31,207 nt of DNA from Penium margaritaceum. Taxonomy: Eukaryota > Streptophyta > Zygnematophyceae > Desmidiales > Peniaceae. The position numbers and the translations under genes are program-made. Numbering within the stretch: position 1 is the stretch's first letter; every line of letters starts with the position of its first letter. Below, piece by piece: positions 19,615 to 28,964 of the stretch. The DNA lies in the NCBI GenBank assembly GCA_023375785.1, contig SZWC01016245.1, positions 2,690 through 33,896 on the forward strand, written 5' to 3'. Below the pieces are notes generated by a model. It was not told the DNA's origin, did no database searches, and saw only the letters and a list, made by a program, of their open reading frames with translations.

Positions 19615-20290
19615 GAGGATAGTGTATGAGAGTAATGCAATCGTTTCTCATACAGAAACATAGTAATCATACAATGGATACGTCATTCTTCCCACATGGA
19701 ACGCTAGAACCCCATCCTGACGAGGGTTCCATTGTGGGGGAGAAGTGTATGAGGACAGTGCACTCATTCTCCAGACAGATTTACATTAATCATATACAAG
19801 GTTGGACCCCTGCGCATATGTTGGGTTTTGTGCATGAAGATAATATATGAAGGAAGTACGCTCATTCCCCTTCTAAGAGCGTTGCAGTCATGCACTAAAT
19901 GTATGTTTTCTCATCACATGGAATATTGGAATCCCACCCGTATGGATAGGTCTAATGCGTGTGGTGGAGTGTGAGGACAGTTGGTTGGTTCTCTATACAA
20001 AACACACTAATCACCCACTCAGTGCTTGCTTTTATCTAACATGGAATATTAGACCCACATCTGTACGTTGATAATGTGAGGAGGTAATGTTTGAGGTTAG
20101 TGGATTCGTTCCCCATACAAAACATACACTCGGTATGCACTCGGCGTGTGATTTTATGTCATGTAGAATGTTTTACACCCCATCCCTATGGAAGGGTCCG
20201 GTGCGTGGGGATAGTGTATGAGGGCAATGCGCTCGATCCCCATGTAAAAATATACTAATCAAACACTCAATGTGTGATTTTTTCTAGGAC
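19615..20290 (+). repeat. ~120-bp tandem satellite, left array
   Basis: About five to six degenerate units. Recurrent blocks in each are CATGGAATATTGGA, an AGGGTC segment, GGGGATAGTGTATGAGGACA, CTCATTCCCCATACAAAA, and CACTAATCA..CACTCAGTGTG. Successive ACTAATCA-type landmarks lie at about 19662, 19785, 20006, 20126 and 20254, giving a period near 110-128 bp. There is no coding potential. The array starts at the truncation point of ME3. Confidence 0.85.
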
Positions 20291-20329
20291 GGAAGTAACA
20301 TATACCCAATTTGTGGAACTATAGAGCTA

Positions 20330-20950
20330 ATCCACCTGTTGTCGAGCAAAAACATCCTCGCTATCCATCGACCGCCGCTACCGCTACGCTAGAAACAAAG
20401 AACGAAGAAGAAAATTCATGGCAAGGCTACATGCCATGCTTTGATGATGCATGGCATGCGGTGCCTTTTGCCAGTATCACAAACCCCTTTGTAAAGGGGT
20501 TTTTTAATAGTCGCGGGGGCCACTTTTTCCAGAGTTTGAGGAGAGTTTGAGACTCCCCATGCGTTGAAAGGGAACCTGCTGTGCCCGGCTACCGCAAGGC
20601 CCATTAGGAGCCCACACAAAACTAAACCCTAAAACCCTGAATGTAATTTGAGATAGGGTTTGATATAGGTTTGAATGTTTAAATAGGGGGTTTGCATGCA
20701 CAGGAAAAAGATAAAAGAATGAAAAAGGTGTTTTTGCTCGATCATGAGGGAGCGATGACCCCTGTGTTTTCTAATTTTTTTTTCCGACACGCAATTCCCC
20801 AAGTTCAATTTAGGGTTTTATTTATGGCACTGGCTCTGTCCGTGCCAAATTGTACAAATCTCTAAATCAAAATGGGGGGTTTCATGTCGAAGAAAAAGAG
20901 ACGAAGGGGTCATCGCGCCCTCACGATTCTTGCGTGGGAGCGATGTCTCC
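20330..20950 (-). repeat. Dispersed repeat family R1, copy C
   Basis: Inverted relative to copy A and the longest copy. It has the GCATGCCAT-type palindrome (20429-20439/20449-20459), a short AAACCCC...GGGGTTT hairpin (about 20481-20503), the GACTCCCCATGCGTTGAAAG block, AGGAGCCCA, and the internal inverted repeat with arms 20748-20762 and 20906-20920 (14 of 15 by eye). It lies between the two satellite arrays. Confidence 0.8.
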
Positions 20951-21535
20951 AAGCACATTTTTTGCTCGTCTAGAGACACATGTTGCAAGCAAGCCTGATT
21001 TTGGAATGTGCTTGGTGAATTACAGTCACGCTTGGTGTTTTACGGGTATCTGAACTATTTGACTCCTTGGTCAAATACCGTACTAGCACATGAAAACATT
21101 CTTTAATATTTTTGGACACATGTTTTTGTATTTGTGTCATATTAACATCTCATGTTTTATATTTGTGTCAAATCAGCCTTTAGCGCAGTTGTTTTTTGTC
21201 GCAAACATGATGGGTAATATTGGTTTGAACATTCGCCTCACTCATTCCATGGATCGAGCACCGAAGCCAATAGCCGGTCCAGTGGTTGAATATTTGAAAA
21301 GGATAGGGTTCCCACCTTGCAACGCTGACTGAAGCATCACTCGAGATTTCAAACTCCAAAGTTCAAAATGCATTTTAGCGGCGACACTACGACTTATGCC
21401 CATAACACAGTTTCTAATTTGTATTTTTGTCAAAAGCAAAACCTGGATTTTGTATTTGTGTCAAATTGCTAAGGTCCGAGCATCATTCATACAAAAACTA
21501 AAATTCAGAGGCCTGATCTGTTCACGTACGAGTAC
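20951..21535. other. Non-coding remainder of the segment splitting the satellite
   Basis: An AT-rich stretch with repeated TTTGTGTCA(A/T)AT motifs (about 21131, 21165 and 21460). There is no coding signal. Together with R1 copy C it forms the 1.25 kb that separates the two satellite arrays. Confidence 0.4.
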
Positions 21536-22270
21536 GGTTTACAAAGTTGGACTTTCATCCCACTAAGGAGAACCAGTGCATAGGAATGGTGTATAAGGAC
21601 AGTGCTCTTGTTATCTGTACAATAATACATAAATTATTTACTCAGTGTGTATTTTATCATGCATGAAACGTTTTATCCCATCCCTACAGAAATATCCATT
21701 GTGCAAGGTAGTGCATGAGGGTCGCATTCGTGTTCCATGAAGAAAAAGGCATTAATCACACAACCCATGAGTAACTTTGTCTTCTATGGAATGTTGGGCC
21801 CCTATCCTCATAGGGGTGTCTAGTATAGGGGAGAATTGTACGAGGATAGTGTGCTTGTTTTCTACACAGAAATACACTTTTCATGTAATCACTTAATCGC
21901 CTTGCCTTGTATGGAAAGTTAGACGTCCACCCCTATACAGGATGATAGTTTATGGGAATAGTGTGCTTGTTTGCCGTACAAAAAAACACTAATCATGCAC
22001 TTAGTGTGCAAATTTGACTTACATGGAGTATTGGATCCAACTTCTCTGGGGGTTTCTTGTGCACCGGGGAGGTGTATGCAGTCAGTGTACTCATTTTCCA
22101 TACAAGATTGCACTGATTACGCACTATATGCATTTTTTCAATGTAGAACTTTGGACGACCACATTTCTGGTGGATCCAGTGCATGGGGATAGAGTATGAG
22201 GATGTTGAACTCATTTCCTATACCAAAATACACCAATCAATCACTCAGTGTATGATGTTTCCGACGAAGA
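21536..22270 (+). repeat. ~120-bp tandem satellite, right array
   Basis: About six units of the same repeat as 19615-20290 and in the same orientation. Landmarks lie at about 21628, 21750, 21876, 21988, 22112 and 22231 (spacing 112-126 bp). Units end in CACTTAGTGTG or CACTCAGTGTA variants. Reading frames here on either strand are by-products of the repeat. Confidence 0.85.
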
Positions 22271-22765
22271 AGAACATACATGAAACGTTTTACTATAAGT
22301 TGTATAGCATGTGTATATAACACTCTATACACACTCTGTATGAGTGCACATGTACTCTATGCATATGCACTACTAAATTGAGATTCACTTTCAGTGTGCT
22401 TGTTTTGTGCAAGCATACTAAAGGATCCCATTGGATACCTCGTGTGTAAGTTAGACACCAATGGGCATACCGTGCTGATGGGCCCATTCGTTCAAGATGT
22501 ATTTCATTGTTTTTCCATCCGCTCCATTTACAACTATTGTGTGTTTACGAGGATCGCTTGCAGTAATCCAGCGCCGCAAAAAAATTGCTCAACAGAAAGT
22601 GCAATCCAAGCAACGGTGAAAGCAACTAACATCCCATGCATACTGAACAAGGTCTAATGCATCACTAAGCTTGAGCCATGACTTGAGTACCGAAATCATG
22701 CCTAATTAGCACAGTTTTACCATGGTTAGATCAATCTTGCCATGCGACCCCCTAGCCAGACTCCT
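22271..22765. other. Non-coding stretch between satellite and pogo remnant
   Basis: A purine/pyrimidine-alternating patch with TGTATATAACACTCTATACA lies near 22312. No genes are seen. The right-hand terminal repeat of the pogo-like element might be expected here, but none could be recognised. Confidence 0.35.
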
Positions 22766-23830
22766 GTGCACTTATGAAGCATGCCAATCATCATACAATG
22801 TCTCAATTGCAGCTTTGAAGAGCCTTTGTAGGCCCATGTCCGAGGGTGCGCCTTGGCGATGCAACCCACGCAAAAACAATTTGCAGAAAGATGTAACATT
22901 AGTGTGTCTTCAAGATGTCACGGAAGTCTAATGACATGTGTGGCCGCCACGCGTCGAGTGGAAGAATGATTTTCTGATTCTCCACCACCTTAACCTCCAG
23001 GCCGCACTGCCGCTTGTACCATGGATGTAGAATATAGGCTATCCATTCACATGTCGTACGAGCATTCACCCGATGGTTGTCGCTTTGGGTGATGTGGAAT
23101 TGATTCTTGTTGTGGCCGCTCTTCGCATCGGCGTTATCCGATTGGCAACGTGCAGTTTCACCGGCATAGATGAGTTGCAACGGAAGCATGGAACCCGCCA
23201 TGCTTGAGTGGACAGGTGCCATGATCTGGCGCTTGTCGCCAAGAGCTTGAATGTCAACGTGTTTTGCACCAACGGGCACATAGGTACAATCCCATCCATG
23301 TCAAACAATGCACAACATGTGTTGTAAGAACATTGTCCAAGGAAAAGTATGAATTTATTTAGGGATGGATATGACAGACCGTTGATGGACATGATAGAAC
23401 ATTGAGAGGGAAGCTCACCGGTAGGTACAAGGCTGATGCCAGTGCGGTTGCCGTTCACCAAAAAGGAGAGCGGCACTTGGTTCGTGACCATGAGAGCTGC
23501 AAGGTGCTTGCTCATGACGAGGATCAAATCTTTCCAATGTGCCGGTAGTTTTGTGCCACTGTCGTCGTGCACCGGTACGTCCATTGCATCTTGTTGTGGG
23601 CAAAGTCACGGATCCATGAAGTGGAAAAAATCATGGAGCCATCATTTTCTGGCAGCTTCTTGGGGTGGTTCTTGAGTGTGAGGGCATGCATGATGGTGCG
23701 CAAGTTGGCAGAGTTTATGATTATTCCCGCTACCCTTATTTCTGTCACTGCGTTAATGACGGTAGCCAGGATGGCGGTAAAGAAAATTTGTGCGGCCACA
23801 GTAGCCACGTGTGGGTGAGCTTGTTTGTTG
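22766..23830 (-). pseudogene. pogo/Tigger-like (CENP-B-type DDE) transposase, degenerate
   Basis: The minus strand shows, in order: STSWIRDFAHNKMQWTYR (about 23600-23660, end of the CENP-B-type HTH region); VPLSFLVNGNRTGISLVPTG, where the family has N-x-D-Q-T-G, so the first catalytic Asp is Asn (23447-23449); GDKRQIMAPVHSSMAG and PLQLIYAGETARC; HITQSDNH; ILPLDAWRPH with the second Asp kept (22953-22955); and PSDMGLQRLFKAAI with the third Asp kept (22838-22840). About 110 bp of unrelated sequence and frameshifts lie between the first and second blocks. The family moves by cut-and-paste into TA sites. Terminal repeats were not found. The extreme N-terminal DNA-binding helices are not visible upstream. 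Confidence 0.8.
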
Positions 23831-24979
23831 GACCTTGGACAGTGATCTCTTCAATGTGGGTGAGGAATGACTTGAACTTTGAAAGCAGAAGGAAAGTTTT
23901 TTTCTCACACCATCAACAAATCCTTGATGCCGCGAGTTGATCGTAGATGCATCGGCCTCCCACTTTGTGAAAATGCTTTCCTCACTGGTTCACAGCTTGG
24001 TAGGGTTTTCCACCTGCCACTATGGCTCCATGGATGTGTAGCAGGTAACCATCACCCAACCAGTTGAAGTAGTCATCCCGCGGTTTGGGTGTTTGCATAC
24101 CTTCCGTGGCCATGTCTTATGCATGCTCCGCTTCTTGCGACGGTGGCAGATGGATCTTGGTTTCCACAGCAACGGATGGCATAACAAACAAGGCTTCGTA
24201 GGGAGCCAACAGGAGCGGAATTATCGTATTTGGCAGGCGGCATGGCTTGCATTTTGGTGGGAAATTTCATGGTGTATGATGTTTCAATCTGTGGGGGTTG
24301 AATTGGCTGTCACGCTTTACAGCTACCTCATCACGCCTGAGGCGCTTGAGGCTGAAATCTATGAGTAAATTCATGGCGGTAGCCTTCTGGAACGTTTTAA
24401 ACACACAACTTGTGAAGCCTTTGTGCGTAGAGCCCCCTTCTTGTCTCTAGCACAACGCGACAACGCATTGGAGACAAACAGGGAGGCGTGACACCTTAAA
24501 TGGTTGCGACAATAGATATGCAACAGCTGCTACCTGCACTTCCCTCTTCACGTGCAACGCGGCATCACGGATACATAGGGCATTACATCAGACAACTCTG
24601 TGTGGTCCAATCCACCCGCCCGTCATCCAAGCCAGGGTAGTTCAACGTTTCAAACGTCAAACTGCACTGGCTCAGATGACGGCCAAGTGTCCTCGACGTC
24701 CACACTTGAATGGTGGGCAAAATGGAAAAGGGTATCTAATTGAGGGACCCCACTGAACGGCCAGATCTTGAAAGTAGGAGAAAACAACACACGGTAAAAA
24801 GGCAGCCCAAAAATTAATGGATTTCACCATCAGTATGGTGTATGGTGCTATTGTCACTTATGTGTGGATATGTTTTGAGCAAGCTACCTCTAAGAAATAT
24901 TATTGCCTCCCACTTGTGCTTGGTCATAATTACACTGGCTGTTATGATTGATTGCCTCCTTTACATTCTCATTGATCCG
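23831..24979. other. Stretch between pogo remnant and ME2, unassigned
   Basis: Minus-strand frames to about 24370 could be a lost N-terminus of the transposase, but no helix-turn-helix pattern is readable. From 24660 to 24980 the ME2 3' LTR would be expected, but no copy of the ME2 5' flank was recognised. Confidence 0.3.
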
Positions 24980-25026
24980 AACAATATTTACCTTTTGCAA
25001 TTGTCTTATTTTCGATGTCCATCATA

Positions 25027-25110
25027 GCCACTTCACAAGTATCTTGTCACTCTTATGCATGTTCTGTGTCACATAATTTCTTCGACCTCACACCCCATGC
25101 CCTTCTCTGC
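25027..25110 (-). pseudogene. ME2 chromodomain remnant
   Basis: The minus strand reads CEVEEIM, a stop, then HR and, in another frame, KILVKWL. This matches the chromodomain pattern (EVE-IL-HR ... YLVKWKGY) at the integrase C-terminus of chromoviruses, which directs insertion to marked chromatin. The PPS-EAE-linker lies just before. Stops and a frameshift break it. Confidence 0.6.
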
Positions 25111-25382
25111 TTCCATTGATGGTGGCAGAGGCATTAGTCTGCCAGGGAAGTACTCGGGTCTTGGTAGAGCTTCAGTCGGATGATGTGGAACACCAACTGG
25201 AGGGAGGTGCTTTGATACGAATGTTTGAGTTCCCTTTGTTTTGAACCACAAATTCATATTCACCAAGCTGTGGAGGATGTGATCACTTTCGTAGAGCTGT
25301 GCTTCCGGTTGATGCGTGTGGCCACTTGCTTCATTCTCGCATGAGTCTTTTCAAGGCAGTGGTGAGTCCTGTCCAAGATACC

Positions 25383-26250
25383 TCAAAAGTGGCATCTTTG
25401 GATGTTGACCTTCAATGTGTTTCTTGCACTCTGCAAACATTCTGGAGTTGTCGGCAGTTTACCTTTAACCACTTTGAAGGTACATTCGCCTATTGCTATA
25501 GAGATCATGGAGTTTTTTGTAAGTTTGAAGACCAGTAACCTGACTGCCATGTAAATGCCATATGGCTTGTGCAATGTTCACAATAGTTGTTTGGATATTG
25601 GTTTCTTCCCTCTACATGCCAATCAAGCTGGGAGAGCCATCCATAGCTAGGTCCACCTACGTTAACATGTCATTAGATCTCGCCAAACGTGTTGGTGAAG
25701 CTTCTATCTGTGTTGCTTGTGATGGAAGAGGGGATGCCATGTGGTCCAACACCATGGTTAAGGCAATTCTGTGTTGTTCCCTTGCCCATCATGGTCACTG
25801 TCATGGTCAAGATGAAGTATGAAATGTTTGAGAACTGGGGTTTCATAATGAGAATCAGGTCAAATCCCTTTGGTGAGATGTGAAAATCTGTCACAAATTC
25901 CATGGAGATCTAACATGGACATACCTGTCCTCTATAGGCACTCATAGCGGTTGAAGCAAACCCTGGGGTTTTGTTTGTCTTTACTTGAGGTATTGGCATA
26001 CACTCCAGATAGTTTGCGACGTTAGCATGCATCTTGTTCCCTGAAAGGTACTTTGCAATTTTTTCTTTGTGGTGCCGTGTCCTTGTCAAAGTGTTGTGGA
26101 ATTCCTCCCACGGCATATGTAGTAGTTTGTCATTTAGTGGTGCGTCAACCTGACTAGTGTACCATGTTTGGAAATTTGTTTCGTCGAACCAGAACGCGGT
26201 CTTATCTTATCGACTAAACCCCTCGTACCCCTTCACGAAGAGCCTTGAAA
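25383..26250 (-). pseudogene. ME2 integrase (broken)
   Basis: The zinc-binding part (25910-26116) keeps RTRHHKEKIAKY and a YLECMPIPQVKTNKTPG block. The catalytic core (25673-25903) begins MEFVTDFHISPKGFDLILI, where the family has MDF, so the first catalytic residue is Glu (25898-25900). It later reads HGIPSSITSNTDRSFTN for SDRDPRF, so the second Asp is Asn (25712-25714). C-terminal VVKGKLPTTPE follows. Two of the three catalytic positions are therefore altered. Confidence 0.85.
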
Positions 26251-26379
26251 GGTGCATTTTTTTTTTGTGCGCAACGTCTTAATCTTGTCCATGGCATCCG
26301 ATCACCAACTCAGAGCATCCACCGAATTTGGGTTCATAGGCCGGTGCTTAATTTTGTAGTTAGAATTGAAATCAGAGAC

Positions 26380-26780
26380 TTCCATCCATCAAGTATCCCG
26401 ACAGATAAAAGTTGGCCAAGTTTTGAGGTACTTTAGTGCGTGGTGATTGCCACAGTCGTCACGTTGCCACTACTCTTCATAGAATTGTCATGTCTTGAAC
26501 GCGTGCATGATAGCCAATGTCTCTTTTCCATACATTCCATAATTCAGCTCTGGTACGCAATGTTTTGTTGAAATTTATGCCACCAGTTGTTCTACACTGC
26601 CATTACCTTAGAGGAAAACAGTTCAAATAGCTCAATTGGAAGTTCTGGTGACCATGATGTAATCCACCACTGGATCTGTCAATTATAAGGCTAGCACAAA
26701 GACAAAAGTGATTATGAAACATTTTGACATCTTGTTTTCTGTCCCTCCAAAGCCACTTGGTGGGTTTGCAAGTGAGATTG
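26380..26780 (-). pseudogene. ME2 RNase H (broken)
   Basis: The minus strand reads ELNYGMYGKETLAIMHAFKT and HHALKYLKTWPTF, the second half of a Gypsy RNase H domain. The usual TDAS motif is not recognisable upstream and stops are frequent. Confidence 0.7.
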
Positions 26781-27131
26781 AAGATATGTGCTAAAAATCT
26801 GGCACAATTTTACATTAATCGATGATAGAAAACACAAAAGCCCACTAACACGTGGATATCTCAAACATTAGTGGCCTTTGGCAAATCAAGGACTGCCTCC
26901 ACTCTCCTGGGGTCCATCATAATTCATCCATCACCGATGATGTGGACCAAAACCTTAATCGAACTGCAAACATAGTCACATGTCAAGATTTTTCTGAGGA
27001 ATTTGCTCCTTCACTACAACTCAGTGGCGTTTTGGAGATGTCCAACGTGCCCCTCCTACATGGAGGCATGTACCAAGATTTCATGAGGAGATACAATGAC
27101 AAAGGCATTGAGCTACGACCTCAATATATCA
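26781..27131 (-). pseudogene. ME2 RT C-terminal fragment (from the YLDD position on)
   Basis: The minus strand reads AFVIVSPHEILVHASM at the site where YLDD is expected, followed by EGHVGHLQNA, then CSSIKVLVHIIGDG and MMDPRRVEAVLDLPKATNV (thumb). The YLDD motif is replaced by SPHE (27080-27091). No fingers or motif A and B sequence lies upstream. Gag sequence is reached within about 40 bp. Confidence 0.8.
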
Positions 27132-27400
27132 TTATATTCCGCCATAAACATCGTTGGGCATATGTGAGTCCGAATGCACTTCCAAACTTGTCAACCATAG
27201 CCAGATCGTCAGTAGTTTGGATTTTGAAGGATCAAATGGATTTGGGAGTGTCAACCGGATTTGGGACTCACTTGAGAGCCGACTTGTCCTCTCGTCGAGC
27301 ACTCCTGTGTGGGTGTTCCATTGCTCCTCCATTACCGCCGTCAGTTGTCAGAGCGGATGGTTGTTGAGGATCTATAGTCTGGATGAATCAATACAAGTTG
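27132..27400 (-). pseudogene. ME2 gag core fragment
   Basis: The minus strand reads LPNPFDPSKSKLLTIWLWLT and SLEVHSDSHMPNDV, matching the start of the Gag capsid-like domain (compare FDPTNSKGPMNW in ME1). The frame ends at the deletion junction with the RT fragment. The part of gag upstream is separated by the TRIM. Confidence 0.75.
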
Positions 27401-27539
27401 CCATTGACGTGTTCTTGTCAGCAGTTGACTCCACTCATCGTCCCTAGTGTCACTCCGATAAGCAACGGTGGAGGGGAGGGGATAATGGAGCTAGAGTGTT
27501 CTGTTATCGGATTGGTCGTCAAAGTTGTCGGCATTTTAT

Positions 27540-27700
27540 TGTAACGGATTGGAAGGAATCCTTGGCCGACTAGGCCAAAACCGCGGTGCTTGAGGGTCTT
27601 CGACCCTCCAGCCATCCCGTCTCACTGCCCACAATCATAGGCGACCCTGCTTGAGTCACATGGCTCCTTCGACCGGTCGGCATGGCACTGCCACGCTACA
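27540..27700 (-). repeat. TRIM 3' LTR (161 bp)
   Basis: TGTAACGG...GCTACA, about 80-85% like the other copy by eye. Best-conserved blocks are CCTTGGCCGACTAGGCCAAA and CTCCTTCGACCGGTCGGCAT. Confidence 0.85.
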
Positions 27701-27770
27701 CTCCCCCCTAATAGGAGTGAGAGCCACTTCGGCATCTCCGGTAATCCCAACGTGGGATTCGAGCCCTGGA

Positions 27771-27783
27771 GCTCTGATACCAA
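27771..27783 (-). other. TRIM primer-binding site
   Basis: The minus strand TTGGTATCAGAGC directly follows the LTR end CCGTTACA. It is an exact initiator tRNA-Met-type primer site and the same 13-mer as at ME3. Confidence 0.85.
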
Positions 27784-27945
27784 TGTAACGGATAGGACGG
27801 AATCCTTGGCCGACTAGGCCAAAACGGCGGTGCTTGAGGGTCTCTGAATCCTCAAGCCATCCCGTCACACGGCCAAGAGTCCCAGGTGACCCCGCTCGAG
27901 CCACGTGGCTCCTTCGACCGGTCGGCATGGAACTGCCACGCTACA
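27784..27945 (-). repeat. TRIM 5' LTR (162 bp)
   Basis: Same ends and length as 27540-27700. The short palindromes GACCGGTC and TTGGCCGACTAGGCCAA inside the LTR are kept in both copies. Confidence 0.85.
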
Positions 27946-28006
27946 TGTGTCATTTGCCATGAAGCTTGCAGTTAATACTGCATAAGTAGACAAAGAACTT
28001 TGTGGA

Positions 28007-28193
28007 TCACTCGTTGCTTTTCTTACATTGCCGAAGTCTTTTCCAATTAAGTTTCTCGTTTATGGGTGCGATTGATCCTCTCATCGTAGTCATTGTGAGA
28101 TCTTCAATCTTCCGGACGTAGGAGATGCACGAAACACTTTGCAAGGTTGTCATGTTGGAATTGCAAGTGTCGATTGACCCTCCGCGCAGAAGC
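28007..28193 (-). pseudogene. Possible ME2 gag N-terminal segment
   Basis: A frame open to 28007 contains MTTLQSVSCISYVRKIEDL and a basic end (KLNWKRLRQCKKSNE). It lies between the ME2 primer site and the TRIM, where gag should start. The assignment rests on position, not on a motif. Confidence 0.35.
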
Positions 28194-28206
28194 GCTGTGA
28201 TACCAA
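28194..28206 (-). other. ME2 primer-binding site
   Basis: The minus strand TTGGTATCACAGC differs at one base from the canonical TTGGTATCAGAGC. It is independent of the TRIM site 0.4 kb away and fixes the start of ME2. Confidence 0.7.
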
Positions 28207-28964
28207 GTGCTAGGCCAAGTGGAAAATACCATAAAAAACTTTGAATTCGATTATTTACCCGTTGCATAATTAATTCGACGAGCTTTAGATCGGGTTCAAA
28301 TTGTTCAGGTGGCGTGTATGAATTTGACAAAATACCAGGTGGTGCATTTTGAATTCGACGAAAGTGCGTGTTCACTTTTTTTGTCCGACAAAACACTCGA
28401 CGCTCGAGTGTTTGAACGTTTGAAACCCAATGGAAGGGTCCTCACCACCGTGGCGAGGATCCTTCCATGGCATCGAGCGAGCCAACAGCGGTGGTCGAAC
28501 ACCGTTAACGGAAAAAAAAAAAAAAATCTGGTTTCGATGATCGTCCAAGACAAACTTGTGTACATGCCAGAATAATACGAAAAGTAAAATTTTAGGGGTA
28601 GAGCGTTGATTTTGACAAATAAAATTGTGAATTATTTCTGCAGTACCTTTGAATTCGATTAAAGTTCATTTTCGACGAATTTCCACGTGGGCAAACATAA
28701 TTAACATCGATTTTTTTTTTTTACGGTAGGTGGTTCATGGGTAGAGTTTTCAGAGCAAATGATCATGGGAAAATGGGAAACACAAGCAATGGTAATGAAC
28801 AAGCTCATCTCATAGATACATGTGGAAATTCTTGGGCGCATATGCATAAGACCTAAAACAGGTGTTATGCATGTTTGGGGACTTGGGAACTTAATTTTGA
28901 GGGATTTTTGCAACACTGTGTTGTAAGAGGCTGCTTCGAGAAACTTTGCCCAGAAGTCGGGGTG
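28207..28964 (-). other. Probable ME2 5' LTR and flank
   Basis: A 5' LTR should begin at the TG at about 28208. The motif GAATTCGA(C/T) or a close variant recurs four to five times between 28240 and 28680. An inverted repeat with 13-bp arms (28431-28443 and 28455-28467) can form a hairpin. A-rich (about 28508-28526) and T-rich (about 28711-28722) homopolymers occur. The right LTR boundary is not visible and no gene is seen. Confidence 0.35.

Larger units (their letters stand above)
16677..19615 (+). mobile_element. ME3: 3'-truncated Ty3/Gypsy retrotransposon
   Basis: Plus-strand order is primer-binding site, gag, protease, linker and RT, all degenerate. The homology stops around the start of RNase H near 19615, where the 120-bp satellite begins. 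RNase H, integrase and 3' LTR are absent. The protease-RT linker and the gag and RT wording resemble ME1, so both belong to one lineage, inserted in opposite directions. Confidence 0.8.
27540..27945 (-). mobile_element. TRIM (miniature LTR retrotransposon), 406 bp
   Basis: Two direct repeats, 27540-27700 and 27784-27945, both start TGTAACGGAT and end CACGCTACA on the plus strand. They flank 83 bp that carry, on the minus strand, a primer-binding site next to one repeat and a polypurine tract (TAGGGGGGAGTG) next to the other. It has no coding capacity. This is the full layout of a terminal-repeat retrotransposon in miniature, mobilised by enzymes from other elements. It interrupts ME2 gag. The flanking 5 bp (TTTAT and TGTGT) do not match. 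Confidence 0.85.
24980..28206 (-). mobile_element. ME2: internally deleted chromovirus (Ty3/Gypsy) with nested TRIM
   Basis: On the minus strand from 28206 the order is primer-binding site, gag N-terminal part, a TRIM insertion (27540-27945), gag core, then directly the end of RT, RNase H, integrase and chromodomain. The nucleocapsid, protease and first two-thirds of RT are missing. A C-terminal chromodomain separates it from ME1 and ME3. LTRs were not delimited. The 5' LTR should begin at about 28207. Confidence 0.75.

Noticed and set aside
26852..27367. 171-codon plus-strand frame
   Set aside because: Antisense to the gag and RT fragments of ME2.
27540..27945. 5S-rRNA-bearing (Cassandra-type) TRIM
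   Set aside because: I looked for 5S-like promoter sequence in the LTRs and saw none.
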